This document shows positions 1 through 9,727 of a DNA stretch of 11,677 bases, piece by piece. The DNA is taken from assembly GCA_004369085.1 (NCBI GenBank), contig ML210607.1, positions 1 to 11,677 of the forward strand. Direction: 5' to 3'. Numbering within the stretch: the stretch's first letter is position 1; every line of letters begins with the position of its first letter. The notes under the pieces were generated by a model. It did no database searches, had not been told where the DNA came from, and saw nothing but the letters and a program-made list of their open reading frames with translations. A program made the position numbers and the translations under genes. This DNA comes from Coprinopsis marcescibilis. Lineage: Eukaryota; Basidiomycota; Agaricomycetes; Agaricales; Psathyrellaceae.

Positions 1-86
1 AAAATAACGCAAGAAATGTGCATTCAAGTTATCGCGTGTTACCATCACGCTCTCAAAAGGGGTAAAAATCATGATTTTTGCGTGAT

Positions 87-219
87 TTATGGGATTACCA
101 CCCCCTCTCCAGGGTATGGGTTATGGGGTTTCAAGGGTTTATGGGATTTTTTGTGGATTTGGGTGGGAACGAGGGTGGGGGATCTCAAAATGTATGGGAT
201 TTCCCGGTTTATGGGTTAG
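87..219 (+). repeat. T/G-rich patch with repeated TATGGG(A/G)TT motif
   Basis: The top strand is strongly T/G-rich and repeats a short motif, TATGGGATT or TATGGGTT and close variants, near 88-97, 115-122, 121-130, 139-148, 192-201 and 208-217. Several G runs of three or more lie close together between 112 and 180, so the strand could fold as a G-quadruplex. The motif differs from TTAGGG by one extra T, which suggests a degenerate telomere-like or satellite sequence, but that is inference. The short open frames that cross it look incidental. Confidence 0.4.
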
Positions 220-1612
220 CACCGGTATGGTTTAAGACGGTGTCGACTGTATGCCAACGCCAACGCAAATGATCACATCATCGCCATACCATCAGACTCA
301 TCAGATATCAGATATCAGAACTGATCTCGGATGACAAGTTGATATCATCACCTACGCCAACAGCATCAGATTCCGAGGACACAATGCCCAAATATTCCCG
401 TACCTCAGCCGTACATTACTAGTATACCCTACCCCTCCTAGTACTAGCACGAAAGAACGAACGCACGCACGAAAGAAGAGTGCTCTTATTTACTGGTTGG
501 AGCGTATTACTAAGCACATACTTGTAAGCAGTCGATGACGCGTATTGTACCACGGGACACGGTCGGTCCAACCATCCGACTCCCCCCCAGCTTCGCATCC
601 CCAGCTTGTAGGCTTCGTCTCTTCCAATCCCTACCCTCCCCCTTCTATGAGCTCGCCGCTTCCCCGTCTCCGCATAGGTAGCAGCTCCTCGGAATCGAAA
701 AATCCGGTGAGAGGTGAATGATGGATGAATGATCACACCGCTCCCTACTGTGAATTTAATCTTACTGGAGCTTCGTTCCTATCCCATCGATATACCTACG
801 CAAGTGGCTACTACCTCGTCTCCGCATACGCCGTGGATGCTCGCAGGGTCGCCATCCTATATGCATAGATAAGACCAGAGGACAACCTGCCCGAGATCCC
901 CAGAGCACACTTCATACCCGTTCAGCGGTAGCATCAGTCCATCCGTACGGCGCCCACCTAGCCTCTCGGACGTCCGAACGTCAATTCAAACGTCGTACCC
1001 GACAAGACCGAAACGAGTGAACGTCAGAATAGTAAATATACATCGCACGATTATCAACCCGCCAGAACCGCCGCGAATACTCAGGCTTGCTTGAAAAGAG
1101 TAAAGAAGCTTGGTTGTATAATATTAGGGAGGTTCGAGAAATTGGTTATTGAAGGGAATATGATTTGTAAACTAGAGATGATACGATAATTCGTATTTCA
1201 TGGGTAGGTCCCATATGAGAATGGATAACATAAGTTTATGATTCATCCGTCCGACAGCCTCGCACTGCGCAGCCTGTTCGGACTTTTCTATTCAGCGAAC
1301 CACTGTCATTATGAGCTTGAGCAAGGTCTGGGGGGTTTACGCCTTTGGAGGGTATGGTGTGATTGGAGACGCTAGTATACGAATAAACGTTTGTAGAATC
1401 TGATATCTTCCTGACTTGCCGGGTGTAAGGCGTGATGAGGATCATACTGTGATACACACGGACGAGGATAGCTTAATTGAATGTCGCATCGTGGGATGTA
1501 TATGATAGAATAGGCTGACCCAGCCTTCATGTTGGGCGTTACAGCGTTTCAAGTACGGGTCGCACTTTACAGAAAAGCAGTGAGCACATCCTTCCTTCCG
1601 TACACATCTTAC
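220..1612. other. Gene-poor stretch, nothing recognised
   Basis: No open frame here has recognisable protein motifs. The longest, about 105 codons on the minus strand at 419-736, has no family features and a length expected by chance. A short direct repeat of CAGATAT lies near 304-319. Stretches rich in CCTAC, CCTCC and ACGAAAG give mild strand asymmetry at 425-480 and 575-660. No RNA gene or mobile-element terminus was seen. Confidence 0.5.
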
Positions 1613-1784
1613 CTAGTGAAATCCACACAGCATCTTCGAAATCAATATATTCCTTCGCTCTGAAAGCGTTGTCGACCCGCTCGCCCAAAGGAAGGGAGGG
1701 ATTCATCAACTGACGAACCAACGCGTGAGGTTCAAGAATCAATTCACGTTCACATCGGGACGCTAACGTGCTTTGGACGTCCAC
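1613..1784 (-). CDS. Possible internal exon, unrecognised protein
   Basis: This minus-strand stretch reads as about 57 codons of hydrophilic, helix-like protein (for example LPLGERVDNAFRAKEY and DFEDAVWISL). It runs straight into a good splice donor, GTAAGA, reading leftward from 1612. Beyond the donor the frame stays open only briefly and loses this character. The upstream end is unclear: there is no ATG in frame, and an in-frame TGA lies at 1802-1800, so a coding exon would need an acceptor just downstream of it. I do not recognise the product. It could be a decayed gene fragment or chance. Confidence 0.17.
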
Positions 1785-2041
1785 CCCATCTTTGATTTCT
1801 CACCGTACATGCTTGATGCGTGCAGGGCGCTAAAACAGCCATACCCGTCAACGCCATGCTTACTGCAGAGTGGACAGGTCAGCTACCTTCCTACAGGCTT
1901 CAAGAGTAAGTATACTGAGGGATAGAGCACACACGGATGCGGTAGATTTTGCCTGGCGCTGGAGATGTATTCCTGAACGGATTATCGTACGAGGTCGAGA
2001 CGGTGAAGAAAGTAGGAACATAATAGTATATACATAGATAG

Positions 2042-2346
2042 ATTTACCGTAATTTGTTCAACAGTCCACCACGTTTGATACGTGATTCCATCCCCCTTTC
2101 TCTTTACTACCAACCACAACATATCTTATCCAGATTAAAGTTTCAACACAAATACCGTGCATTCAAGAGTTTAGAGTTGTTACGGGTACGACGTAACACA
2201 CATACGTGTTTAGAATCATTTAAAGAAGCACTTAGCAAATGGATGGTACGATGGAAGATAGGGTTTACCGTTTGAGCACATTATCAGAGATCTGCAAGGT
2301 GTTGTTGGTATCAAACGTCACATCAGCCTTGGACAATAAAGCCTAA
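2042..2346 (+). CDS. Possible two-exon fragment, unrecognised basic protein
   Basis: An open frame runs from a TAG at 2039-2041 to a possible donor, GTACG, at 2246. Removing 2246-2298 (53 nt, GT...AG, phase 0, a usual basidiomycete intron size) continues the frame through 15 more codons to TAA at 2344-2346. The first part is rich in Arg, Lys, Leu and Tyr, with segments such as KYRAFKSLELLRVRR. This faintly resembles small LYR-type mitochondrial proteins, but the LYR tripeptide itself is absent, so I make no family call. There is no ATG at the start, so an upstream exon would be needed. The evidence is an intron-sized gap and composition only. Confidence 0.15.
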
Positions 2347-2790
2347 GTTCGAGCACGATATCATCATCAGCCATCGTCGTCACTGTATAGCATTTCTCTA
2401 ATCGACGAAATGAGGAGGATACGTTTCGTCAAATGCGCACCATGGACGTGTACGTTCTTAGACAGGGAAGGGGGTCGGCTGTCTAAGCCTCCTATCAGTA
2501 ATAGCCAAACCCAACGACCCCTATGCTGTACCATACACTAATAGCACCTCCACCCCATGCAACTAGTAACACAGGTCACTACTGGCCACGAGCACCGCGG
2601 CCAAGCCCAGTGGACCGATCTGAACTTCTCCAATTGCTCAACTGATGCACAATCTGCCTCCGCCCACGGCGCTTATCGCGCCACATCCCCGCCCCACCGA
2701 TCGAAGCACAAGTTGATGATTGATATCAAGCAGACATTGTACTACCAGATTCTTGGTGATTCAAACCCGGAAGAGTCGAGACTGATTATT

Positions 2791-2805
2791 ATGATGATGA
2801 TGATG
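2791..2805. repeat. (ATG)5 microsatellite
   Basis: Five consecutive ATG units are followed by the similar words TGTAATGATGTGTGATG to about 2822. This is a simple trinucleotide repeat with no assigned role. Confidence 0.7.
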
Positions 2806-2932
2806 TGTAATGATGTGTGATGCGGAGTCTGACAATTGGTGGTCATGCTGAACCAGCTCGTTCGCGGGAGAATTGTCTGGGTATGTAATTCTATAGTTAT
2901 TGACGATTGGTCTGATTAAAATTTTGATTTTT

Positions 2933-2953
2933 TGACTGATTACTTATCAGTCA
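2933..2953. repeat. Perfect 8-bp inverted repeat, 5-nt loop
   Basis: TGACTGAT at 2933-2940 pairs exactly with ATCAGTCA at 2946-2953 around the loop TACTT. A T-rich run precedes it on the top strand, so it does not have the order of a bacterial-type terminator. It could be a palindromic protein-binding site or chance. Confidence 0.5.
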
Positions 2954-4313
2954 TCATCGTGGCGAGTACGTGCGATGTCCATCAGCATCTGGGTATATAT
3001 TAATTATGGGCTGATGTGGTGCGTCATGGTCCCTGGCTCAGTGACCACTGCGCTATAGTAGAAGCATATGCGCAGGACAACGCAGGGCCTGATCATCATC
3101 GACAACTTGGTTTCGCATCGAAATCACGGATCGTCGTCAACATTTTCGATACCTGTATACCAAGAGGATCGACCGTCAGATAGTTGCTCCGAGTATTGTT
3201 TGTACCTATTGATTCGGCACTTCATACATGTAACATCGTACTCTGCTGCACCTTTCTAGCACCCTCAGCTCGAAGCTTGGCTGGCGTGTCGAGTTTCAAT
3301 GGGCCAGTCGCGCCACATCCCAAGGCGCCGCGGGAGAAGAACCCGATTATCCAACGAAGCAGCTAATTAGTATGCACCACAGCCGGGTAAGGGCTTCAGG
3401 AAGCGCGCGATCCACGCAGTGGCGTCGTCATGAAGACTCATATCCAACTGAGTGCAAACAATAAGTCAAGCAATATGAGCTGCAGTTCGATGGAATCTGG
3501 CTCGCCGCATCCAGAACTTATTACGAGCGAGTGTGGTAGCTACAGAGTAACAGGCAAGTGATAAACGACAGGTTGATCCAGGGCACTGGCTCCGCGACGT
3601 TCATCCCGTGCGCCATTTCTTTCAATGTCCCCCAAGAGCGAGTGTAGGGAAGTGGCGACGAGTCTAGGTTAGCCGGTTGATTCACATCAGAATGCGAGCG
3701 CCACTATACTCCTACTCATTCTACTACCTACGCCTAACGCCTACTAGCCACCACCTATCTCCACCCCAATCGTACCCGCGAACCATTAAGCTCCAGCCCA
3801 AAAGCCATAGTACGTACATGGCACCGTGAGGTAGTCAGGTAGCCTTGGGCGAAGCGACAAGGCCGTTAAGCTTGAAGTAAGGTTACACTGAGCTTGAAGT
3901 GAAAAGCATGCGGATGCGCATCAATCTTACTATAATGCGCCATCGAACGACAATGATAGTGGTACCAGGACTGCACAGTGCGAAGTGGGGTGGTGGAACT
4001 TGCGAATCATGATGATTGCGATGGGGCTGATTCCACTGGCGGGTGAGTAAGTATGCTTTTGGTTCTTGCGTGATTGAGTCAGTAAAAGGTTAGCCGATAG
4101 AGTCGAGCGATCCGTGATTCTACTGCGTCACTAGTGTGCCGTCTATGGCCAGCCGCTCTGCCGAGAAATGGACTGAGTGCGTAATGCAAGTTAATCGGTT
4201 CAGGTCGAAATCGAGAGAGTTCCAGGAGAGGTTTCGTTGGGCAGCCAACCCCGAGTTGAGATAACACCCTACAGTCCGGGCCAAAAGGTCCGCATCTCAC
4301 TCAGGAACGTAAA

Positions 4314-4390
4314 GCAGACGGGTTTGAACCATCCTACCTCCATTTGTCTCGGTTCCCTCACAGAGGACCCATCTGTTGAGCTATCGTCTA
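4314..4390 (-). pseudogene. tRNA-like sequence, degenerate
   Basis: Read on the minus strand there is an A-box-like TAGCTCAACAG and, about 50 nt on, a B-box GGTTCAAACCC. GATGG and CCGTC flank the TTCAAAC loop and can form a five-pair T stem. An AGACG near the 5' end can pair with CGTCT near the 3' end. The D stem has no proper partner, the acceptor stem does not pair in the standard register, and no clean anticodon stem is seen. A candidate loop would present GTG with a mismatched stem. It is therefore at best a tRNA relic or pol III-like sequence, and may be coincidental. Confidence 0.25.
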
Positions 4391-6152
4391 TAGAAATAAT
4401 GCTATGAATGGTAACAAACATCTTCCACTACCCCAAGATCACATCAAACACCGGCGGAGGTCTGAAGTTTGAACACTCGGTACGACTGTTTATCCAGAGT
4501 CTGCATGAGAGGTCTAGACGTGTTCAAGTTGTACAACTATTGTGGACACACGCCATCCTTGGGAGTCGCCGTGAGTAATTTAGCGCATAGGAGCTCTACT
4601 CCCACTCCCACTCTACCTCTCCGACGCATGCGAGATTCGTATCATAACCAATCCGGGACTCTGACAGCACCTACCACTCTGGTGGTACACCCAAACCCAT
4701 CCCAATGCACTTTTTCACCTGACGAGCCAGGTACCGTACGTTTTCGCAAGAAATGTTTATCCTGCGACTTTCGCGGGACTTGTCCGGTAGGAGAAAGCCA
4801 CAAACATCAAGACTCAGGGGGCTCGGAGTAAATATGTCAAACCGGTGTAGAGAGACAAATCGGCGAGTTTTCATTCCAGCTTCTAATAGTTCGAGATGGC
4901 GTGTCCGCGGTATGGCTTTTGAACTTCTCTCCTGATTTTCTCTGTCCGTATCAGACTTCCTTGATTCTCCAACGAGCCGAATCACGCAATTGCCACGATA
5001 TACCTGGGGGGAATCCAGGAAGTCAGGCAGAGTGTGAAGACGACCTTTGAGCTGTGCGATGATTATCTGATATACATTATATCACGACCTTCGATTAGAT
5101 CCCTACCATATCCTGTACGATGCGAGTGAAGCTTCTGACAAGGATGCAGGCCGTTGTCTCAGGTACCCATCAGTTCATCGCTCATGTTATGTTTGGAGCT
5201 TCGGGGACCAAGTACTGTTAGTGAAGCAATCATACTCTGTTTATGTTCGCCGATGCGATGCCCGCACTCGCCGAGCAGAAATGCTTCTTCAGGGTAATAA
5301 GGTTGGACAAGTGAGCCGAAACCTGCGCTTCTCCCATATACCATGTCCCTGATCCCTCGCGAATCCTCCATCCACAGTAGCGACACTTTAACAAGCCCCG
5401 CTCCGCACACACTGGTGGAGTCCTAATCGGATCGCTCATTATTCATGGGCAGTACCGATTTCAGCTCAAAATTATCAACCACTTGTTTCAGTTTATCGGG
5501 GTTAGAGATGATAGTGCGAGTGCAAATTCAGCTTTCGCCTCATCTGACACCTGGGTCTCCTGGATAGAAGGATTTTGAGAGGTACTGAGGTACGAGGCCC
5601 GGGTGTTTGATTGTTTCGAATTCCGAAATTTATTCAGACAAGGTTTGGCGCCGGAAAGTTGCGTAAGTTCAATCAGGTCTATGACTCCACATGGAAATCT
5701 TTTGGCAGGTATATAGCTAAGGGGAGGCCCAGAAGCTCCAACAAGGTTCATTCTGAAACTCATGAGTGTGGCAACATGGCGTCTATTCGAGAGAACATGG
5801 CAAAACGAGCAAGATCATACCTCTGCACGACTTCCCTTCTCTGTTCTCATCAGCGTGATGAAACGAGCGTCAGCGTCGAATGCAACTGCCCTTTGTCTCA
5901 AGGACACGGCCCACGAGCTGACAGTCATAGCTTCTCAGTGATAATGTCAGCAGCAACTCTGACCCGAGTGAGCTTCGCCAGTCCCATGTACATGTATGTT
6001 CTTCGATTCCCTAGCAGACTTCTTCCCAACTCTTCTTCACCTTTAGGTTCTGTTACCATCGTGTTATGAGGTATGATAAGCGGTGCAGGTGATATGTTAC
6101 CGTTGAATGTCAAACCGGACATAGAAGCCACACATAAGGAAGGCTGTAACAA
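4391..6152. other. Cluster of short minus-strand open frames, none recognised
   Basis: Minus-strand open frames follow one another at 6152-5925, 5763-5488, 5439-5230 (overlapped by 5410-5159 in another frame) and 4985-4671. Parts look protein-like: GEEELGRSLLGNRRTYMYMG in the first, QVSDEAKAEFALALSSL in the second, and a CRYCGWRI segment in the third that resembles half of a zinc-binding site. I could not join them with convincing splice sites into one reading frame and recognise no family. A plus-strand frame of 152 codons at 5611-6069 lies opposite the first two and has no motif. The region may hold a decayed intron-rich gene or nothing. Confidence 0.2.
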
Positions 6153-7917
6153 ACCATAGCATCAATCTCACGAGAGTAAAGATCTGCATCAGATGAACAC
6201 TCGTCATTGTCTCAGTGGTCATACAAACATGAATTCCATATTACTATGTGCCGGAAAGGCACGGATGCTTTCTTGAGTTCTGTCCATACCGTAATGTCAC
6301 ACGCTGTGATTCGGAGCATTGCATTGAAGGCTGCACCATTATGTTGACCGTAAGCGACACACTGTGTAGAGTGTGGGCAGGGACGCGGCCGGGATCAACG
6401 AACTCATTCAGACAGAAGCAGAAAATACACCTCCTGATGTATCTGGCTAGGGTTTCGAGTTTCGTGCAGAGTTAACCAAGTCGGTGCGATGTTGGTGTGA
6501 CTACCTCGTATGCACAGAGGACACCCACAGAAGATCATCATTCGTACAAGTGCTACGAAGATCGCTTCTTTGATACTATTCGACGAGTGGGATCCTATTC
6601 TACCGGATGGGTGGTCACTGAGGCTTGTGCTCCAGTGAGTTCTGCATTCCGACATGTACGGTTTGTACTCCTATCTAGTGGTGTATAAATATAAGGGGAG
6701 AAACGACGAGACTACAGAAGTCAGAGCGCAGCCACCTTAGCTTCCCCCTCTCCCATATATACTGTCATCGACCTCACCATGTAGCCAGTGGGTTGAAGCA
6801 GGCAAAAACATATTCCAGCGTCGGAAAGACACACTGCAATGGACGGGCCATTTAGGGGTCACGAAAATGATTAGAGAATTCAAAAACAAATTCAACATTT
6901 ATGAAGGCCGGTTCTGGCGCTACGATAACTCTAGCTATTTAATCTGAACAAATGGAACTCAGATTGAGACAGTGAAAGCCCACCAACTCGCATACCTGAT
7001 CCGGAACATCACATCAGAAGACCTATATAACAAGCTCATTGAATGCGTTGAGGGGATACTATCGCCCGGCAGGATGTTATAATCTTTGTTTTGGAGGCTC
7101 TTACATTAGCAGGTTACGAGGTAAAGGCGGACACCGCCTTGGACGCCACACGAGATGGGACCGCTCGACACCGCGCCCGCTGCCACAGGACATACACGGA
7201 ACGAGAGAACGGCTTGAGTACCTGCTTGGTCGAGCATTATGGCCCATTTGTTGTGCGTTGCCAGGATGTTTTGGACATTACTATTCGTACTGCGACAGGA
7301 CCGAGAGCACTACGATAACTGTACCGCGCTGCTGCGTCAAGGCTCGCCACACCACTGTTGCTTCGGGCGTCACATGCAATACCTCAAACATGAGGAGTTG
7401 CGAAGACAAAGGCTGCCACGAGGGCTTGGAATAGGAGTATGAATGCTCTCCGGAGACCGATTCAGAGGAACTGTAGGTATAGAATACGGAGCGAGTGTTA
7501 GAGAGAAATGGTTGCTCGCTGTTGGTAGATCACTGGATAGGTACATGCAGTCTGCGTATACGCACTTCAAAAACCTGAGTGTAATAGGAGCAGAGAATAA
7601 GCAGTGAATGTAAAAGCCTTCAAGCTGATGCACCTGGGACCGTGGGAGATTTTGTCGCAGAATTCTTAGGATCCTCTCTTCAGCGAGGCATCAAGAGTAC
7701 TGCCGCTCACCTGGCCTTTGGCGCAGTTGCACGTGTGTACCTGTTATTGTTTAATAGGGCTACAGAGTTGCTAGAGGTCGGGGGGCTTTTGAATTACACT
7801 GCAGGCCCCTGAGGCTTGTTAAATGCTGAAGATCATCAGAGAGACCCCGTTAGAAGACATGGAGCGCTTTTGATCCGCATTGTCAGGAAATATCGTGGGA
7901 TTTGGGTTCACCGCCAC
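6153..7917. other. Gene-poor stretch, nothing recognised
   Basis: No supported gene. A TATAAATATAAG sequence at 6684-6695 would be a good TATA box, but no convincing plus-strand coding sequence follows. Between 7052 and 7442 all three plus-strand frames stay open for 67 to 131 codons at once. That points to a local shortage of stop codons in GC-richer DNA rather than to a gene. No family motif was found in any of the three. Confidence 0.45.
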
Positions 7918-8524
7918 AGTATGCTTGAATCGAGTGCAAAGCGCGATGCCGAGGTTGTCAGTAGATCCAGAGGTATCGAGATGGGGAGGTATCATTCTGA
8001 GTGCTTCCCTGTGAAGCATCGATTAGGATGGGGAGGAGGCATCAATCCAAGCGTGCTTCTCTGTGAAGAAAAATACACTCCTCGAGATCTGCCAAGCTGC
8101 CCTTGACCTCAGATTGGGTGGAAAGTCCGTTGGCAAGGTTGTTAAGTAAGCCCGAACGATTGGGATGGGGAGGGGGCGTCAATACGAGCGCTTCCCTGTA
8201 AAGGAAGATACACTCTTCGAGATCTTCCAAGATGCCCTTGACTTTGAATCGGGTCGAAAGTGCGTTGGTAAGGTTGAGGAGTAAGCCTAAACGATCGGGA
8301 TGGGGAAAATGCATGAACCCGAGTCCTTCTCTTTGGATCGCAATACACTCGTTAAGGTCGTTTAGGCTGCCTGCATCCTTAAACCGGACGGAAAGCACAA
8401 TGGGGAGGTTGCTGAGTGAGGTGGAACGATCGGGATGGGGAAATCGCCGTAGTTTGAGCGCTTCCCTGTGAAGCGCAATACACTCTTTGAGGTCATCGAA
8501 GCTGGCCACAAGCTTGAATTGGGT
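7918..8524 (-). pseudogene. TPR-repeat protein fragment, broken
   Basis: The minus strand encodes tandem TPR-like repeats with a strict 45-residue (135-nt) period. Three full repeats start near SFDDLKECIALHREAL, SLNDLNECIAIQREGL and ILEDLEECIFLYREAL, each followed by a PHPDR or PHPNR turn and an LSxRF-type helix; a fourth begins with SLADLEECIFLHREA. TPR helix pairs form protein-binding superhelices, and arrays of this flavour occur in large fungal TPR, CHAT and NLR-like proteins (family knowledge). It is not intact. Compared with the preceding repeat there is a 2-nt gain within 8047-8059, followed by stops in the original frame. Near 8019-8022 the sequence jumps from PHPNR directly to LHREAL, losing most of one repeat. 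Homology stops inside a repeat at both ends, near TRFKHT at 7918 and near LTQFK at about 8522. There is no start codon region, effector domain or promoter, so it is a fragment left by rearrangement. Confidence 0.85.
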
Positions 8525-8529
8525 TAGGG
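8521..8529 (+). repeat. Telomere-like GGGTTAGGG at a sequence junction
   Basis: Nine bases identical to one and a half telomere units lie exactly between the end of the TPR homology and the start of the 162-bp subtelomeric repeat at about 8532. The orientation is the same as the telomere at the right end. It could be a scar of telomere addition or of recombination with a telomere. It may also be chance, since the same bases read as Ala-Leu-Thr-Gln codons in the TPR frame. Confidence 0.35.
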
Positions 8530-8531
8530 CT

Positions 8532-8590
8532 ACCTGTGTAATGCTATTTGCACTGGGTTAGAGGCCTTGGCACCATCCCAGCCACTATGT
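8532..8590 (+). repeat. 162-bp tandem repeat, copy A, left part
   Basis: This matches 9937-9995 in the next copy, offset 1405 bases, with three differences over the first 55 bases (ACCTGTG...CCCAGCCACT). It is the left part of a repeat unit that continues at 9834 on the far side of the inserted element. The last four bases (ATGT) are the probable target-site copy. No coding capacity was recognised. Confidence 0.85.
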
Positions 8591-8617
8591 GTCGCAAATT
8601 TCCTAAGTGCCTGATCT
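8591..8617 (+). repeat. Left terminal inverted repeat
   Basis: It starts GTCGCAAATTTCCTA and ends in TGATCT. It matches the reverse complement of 9803-9829 at 24 of 27 positions, the first 15 being identical. Confidence 0.85.
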
Positions 8618-8709
8618 AGGGCGTGGGTAGATCAAGCCACAGATTTGCTAAATCGAGCACTGTTTGGCTTGATTCACTGGTTTATCTAGTGCCATGGTGC
8701 TTGATCAAG
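8612..8709. repeat. Left subterminal TTGATC-type motif cluster
   Basis: Variants of (C)TTGATC(A/T)AG occur as TGATCTAG at 8612-8619, TAGATCAAG at 8628-8636, CTTGATT at 8668-8674, TATCTAG at 8683-8689 and GCTTGATCAAG at 8699-8709. Similar words crowd the right end. Short repeats just inside the termini are commonly transposase-binding sites, which is the inferred role here. Confidence 0.6.
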
Positions 8710-9340
8710 TATCCTGATTAGACCTTGTATTTCCCACCTAGATTACAGTAATCAGCCATTGGGTAAGATAATCCGCACACGATCTATCACTGATATATCA
8801 CCTAACCAGAGTTCAAATGCCCCACTATATATACCCTGCAATGGAGTTCTACGTTGTTTTCCTGGGTGCCAATGCCATGTTTGCAAGAGGGATTTGGTCT
8901 TGACAACGGCCACTCTTGATCACTGTTGCTCAATGTACATCAACGACTGCCACCCCATGGACAAGGCGATTGCAATCCGTTGCCAAGCCCATTCACAGAA
9001 AACTCGGTGCTTGCAGACCTCGTGACGGCTTGGGTGGTGCTGTGTTTCATGATTTATTTCCGGTGTTGTGTTGTGTCACATTGTCAGGGAGATAAAGTTG
9101 GGTAATCACCCAAAAGAATGCCCTCGAATAGTTGTGACATGTTAAGTGCTCAGAGCTGGTCCCTCCTTATTAAGTGCATCAAATCTGTCTCCCCGTTCCC
9201 ATCTGCGGTCCAATTTCCATGGACTATCAGTACTAACCAAATTGTATGTGCCAGTAAAGGACATAGTTGAGTACCAGTTCGACCCTGGTCCTGAACAACC
9301 ATATCTTTCATCCATTCAGCTTCTTGGTCTGTACTTTCGC

Positions 9341-9355
9341 TTTTTTTTTTTTTTT
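9341..9355 (+). repeat. T15 homopolymer
   Basis: An uninterrupted run of 15 T follows CTTTCGC. It could be the poly(A) tail of a minus-strand retroposon inserted in the DNA element, or a slippage tract. It lies upstream of the plus-strand tRNA-like sequence, so it cannot be that unit's pol III terminator. Confidence 0.7.
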
Positions 9356-9409
9356 CTCTAAGTCAGATCTCGACACCATGTATTGCCTTTGTTAATGGCC
9401 CTTTTCAGA

Positions 9410-9670
9410 GCCTATATGGTGTAGAGGTTACTATGCACCCCTGGACAGGTATGGCTGAAAACGGTAAGGTCTTGGGTTCGATTCCCAGTCCAGGTAAAGT
9501 CAAATAGATCAAGCAGCTGTCACTAGATTAGATATCAAAATAGATAGCGAAGTAAATAAGTAGATAGCATAAACAAAGTAGCTAGTGTACAGTAAATAAG
9601 TAGAAATAGAATATGAATAAACAGTGTAAGAAATAAATACTAGAATATAAGAAAAAGAAAAGGCAATAAA
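9410..9670 (+). mobile_element. tRNA-derived SINE-like unit
   Basis: The head (9410-9496) has a strong A box, TGGTGTAGAGG, and a perfect B box, GGTTCGATTCC. The latter sits in a T arm, TTGGG-loop-CCCAG. The 3' acceptor strand TCCAGGT pairs only partly with GCCTATA at the 5' end but perfectly with CCTGGA at 9440-9445. There is no anticodon stem, so this is not a working tRNA. An A/T-rich, A-biased tail (9497-9670) follows, with the 14-base direct repeat AGTAAATAAGTAGA at 9551-9564 and 9591-9604. A pol III promoter plus A-rich tail is the plan of a tRNA-derived SINE. Target-site duplications were not found. A tRNA pseudogene beside AT-rich DNA is the alternative. Confidence 0.5.
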
Positions 9671-9727
9671 GGTTCAAACGAGGTAGGGGTACGGATAAAT
9701 CTCCTTTTGTGGCCTAACCATCAACAA

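Larger units (their letters stand above)
2347..4313. other. Gene-poor stretch, nothing recognised
   Basis: No supported gene. It holds the (ATG)n run and the hairpin listed separately. A pyrimidine-rich patch at about 3705-3775 is almost free of G on the top strand and carries repeated CCTAC or CCTAAC words. An 11-base near-repeat, (A/G)AGCTTGAAGT, occurs at 3868-3878 and 3890-3900. Open frames are 87 codons or shorter and carry no family motif. Confidence 0.5.

Noticed and set aside
2137..2180. LYR-family mitochondrial protein
   Set aside because: The KYRAFKSLELLR segment is only reminiscent: the LYR tripeptide is missing and no other family feature supports it.
8..4755. Shared 12-mer CGCAAGAAATGT at 8-19 and 4744-4755
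   Set aside because: A few identical 12-mers are expected by chance in a window this size, and the flanks do not match.
6684..6695. TATAAATATAAG as a promoter
   Set aside because: It is a good TATA-like word, but the first plus-strand ATG after it is followed at once by a stop and no supported coding sequence lies downstream.
7039..7442. Three overlapping plus-strand open frames of 131, 75 and 67 codons
   Set aside because: All three frames being open together reflects a local lack of stop codons. None has a recognisable motif or a clear start, and the lengths fit chance over 11.7 kb.
8759..9025. Cys-rich 88-codon frame inside the element as a transposase or zinc-finger gene
   Set aside because: It has no ATG start and no catalytic motif, and its Cys spacing fits no zinc-binding family I know.
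9341..9355. T15 as a pol III terminator
   Set aside because: It precedes the tRNA-like unit on the same strand, so it cannot terminate that transcript.
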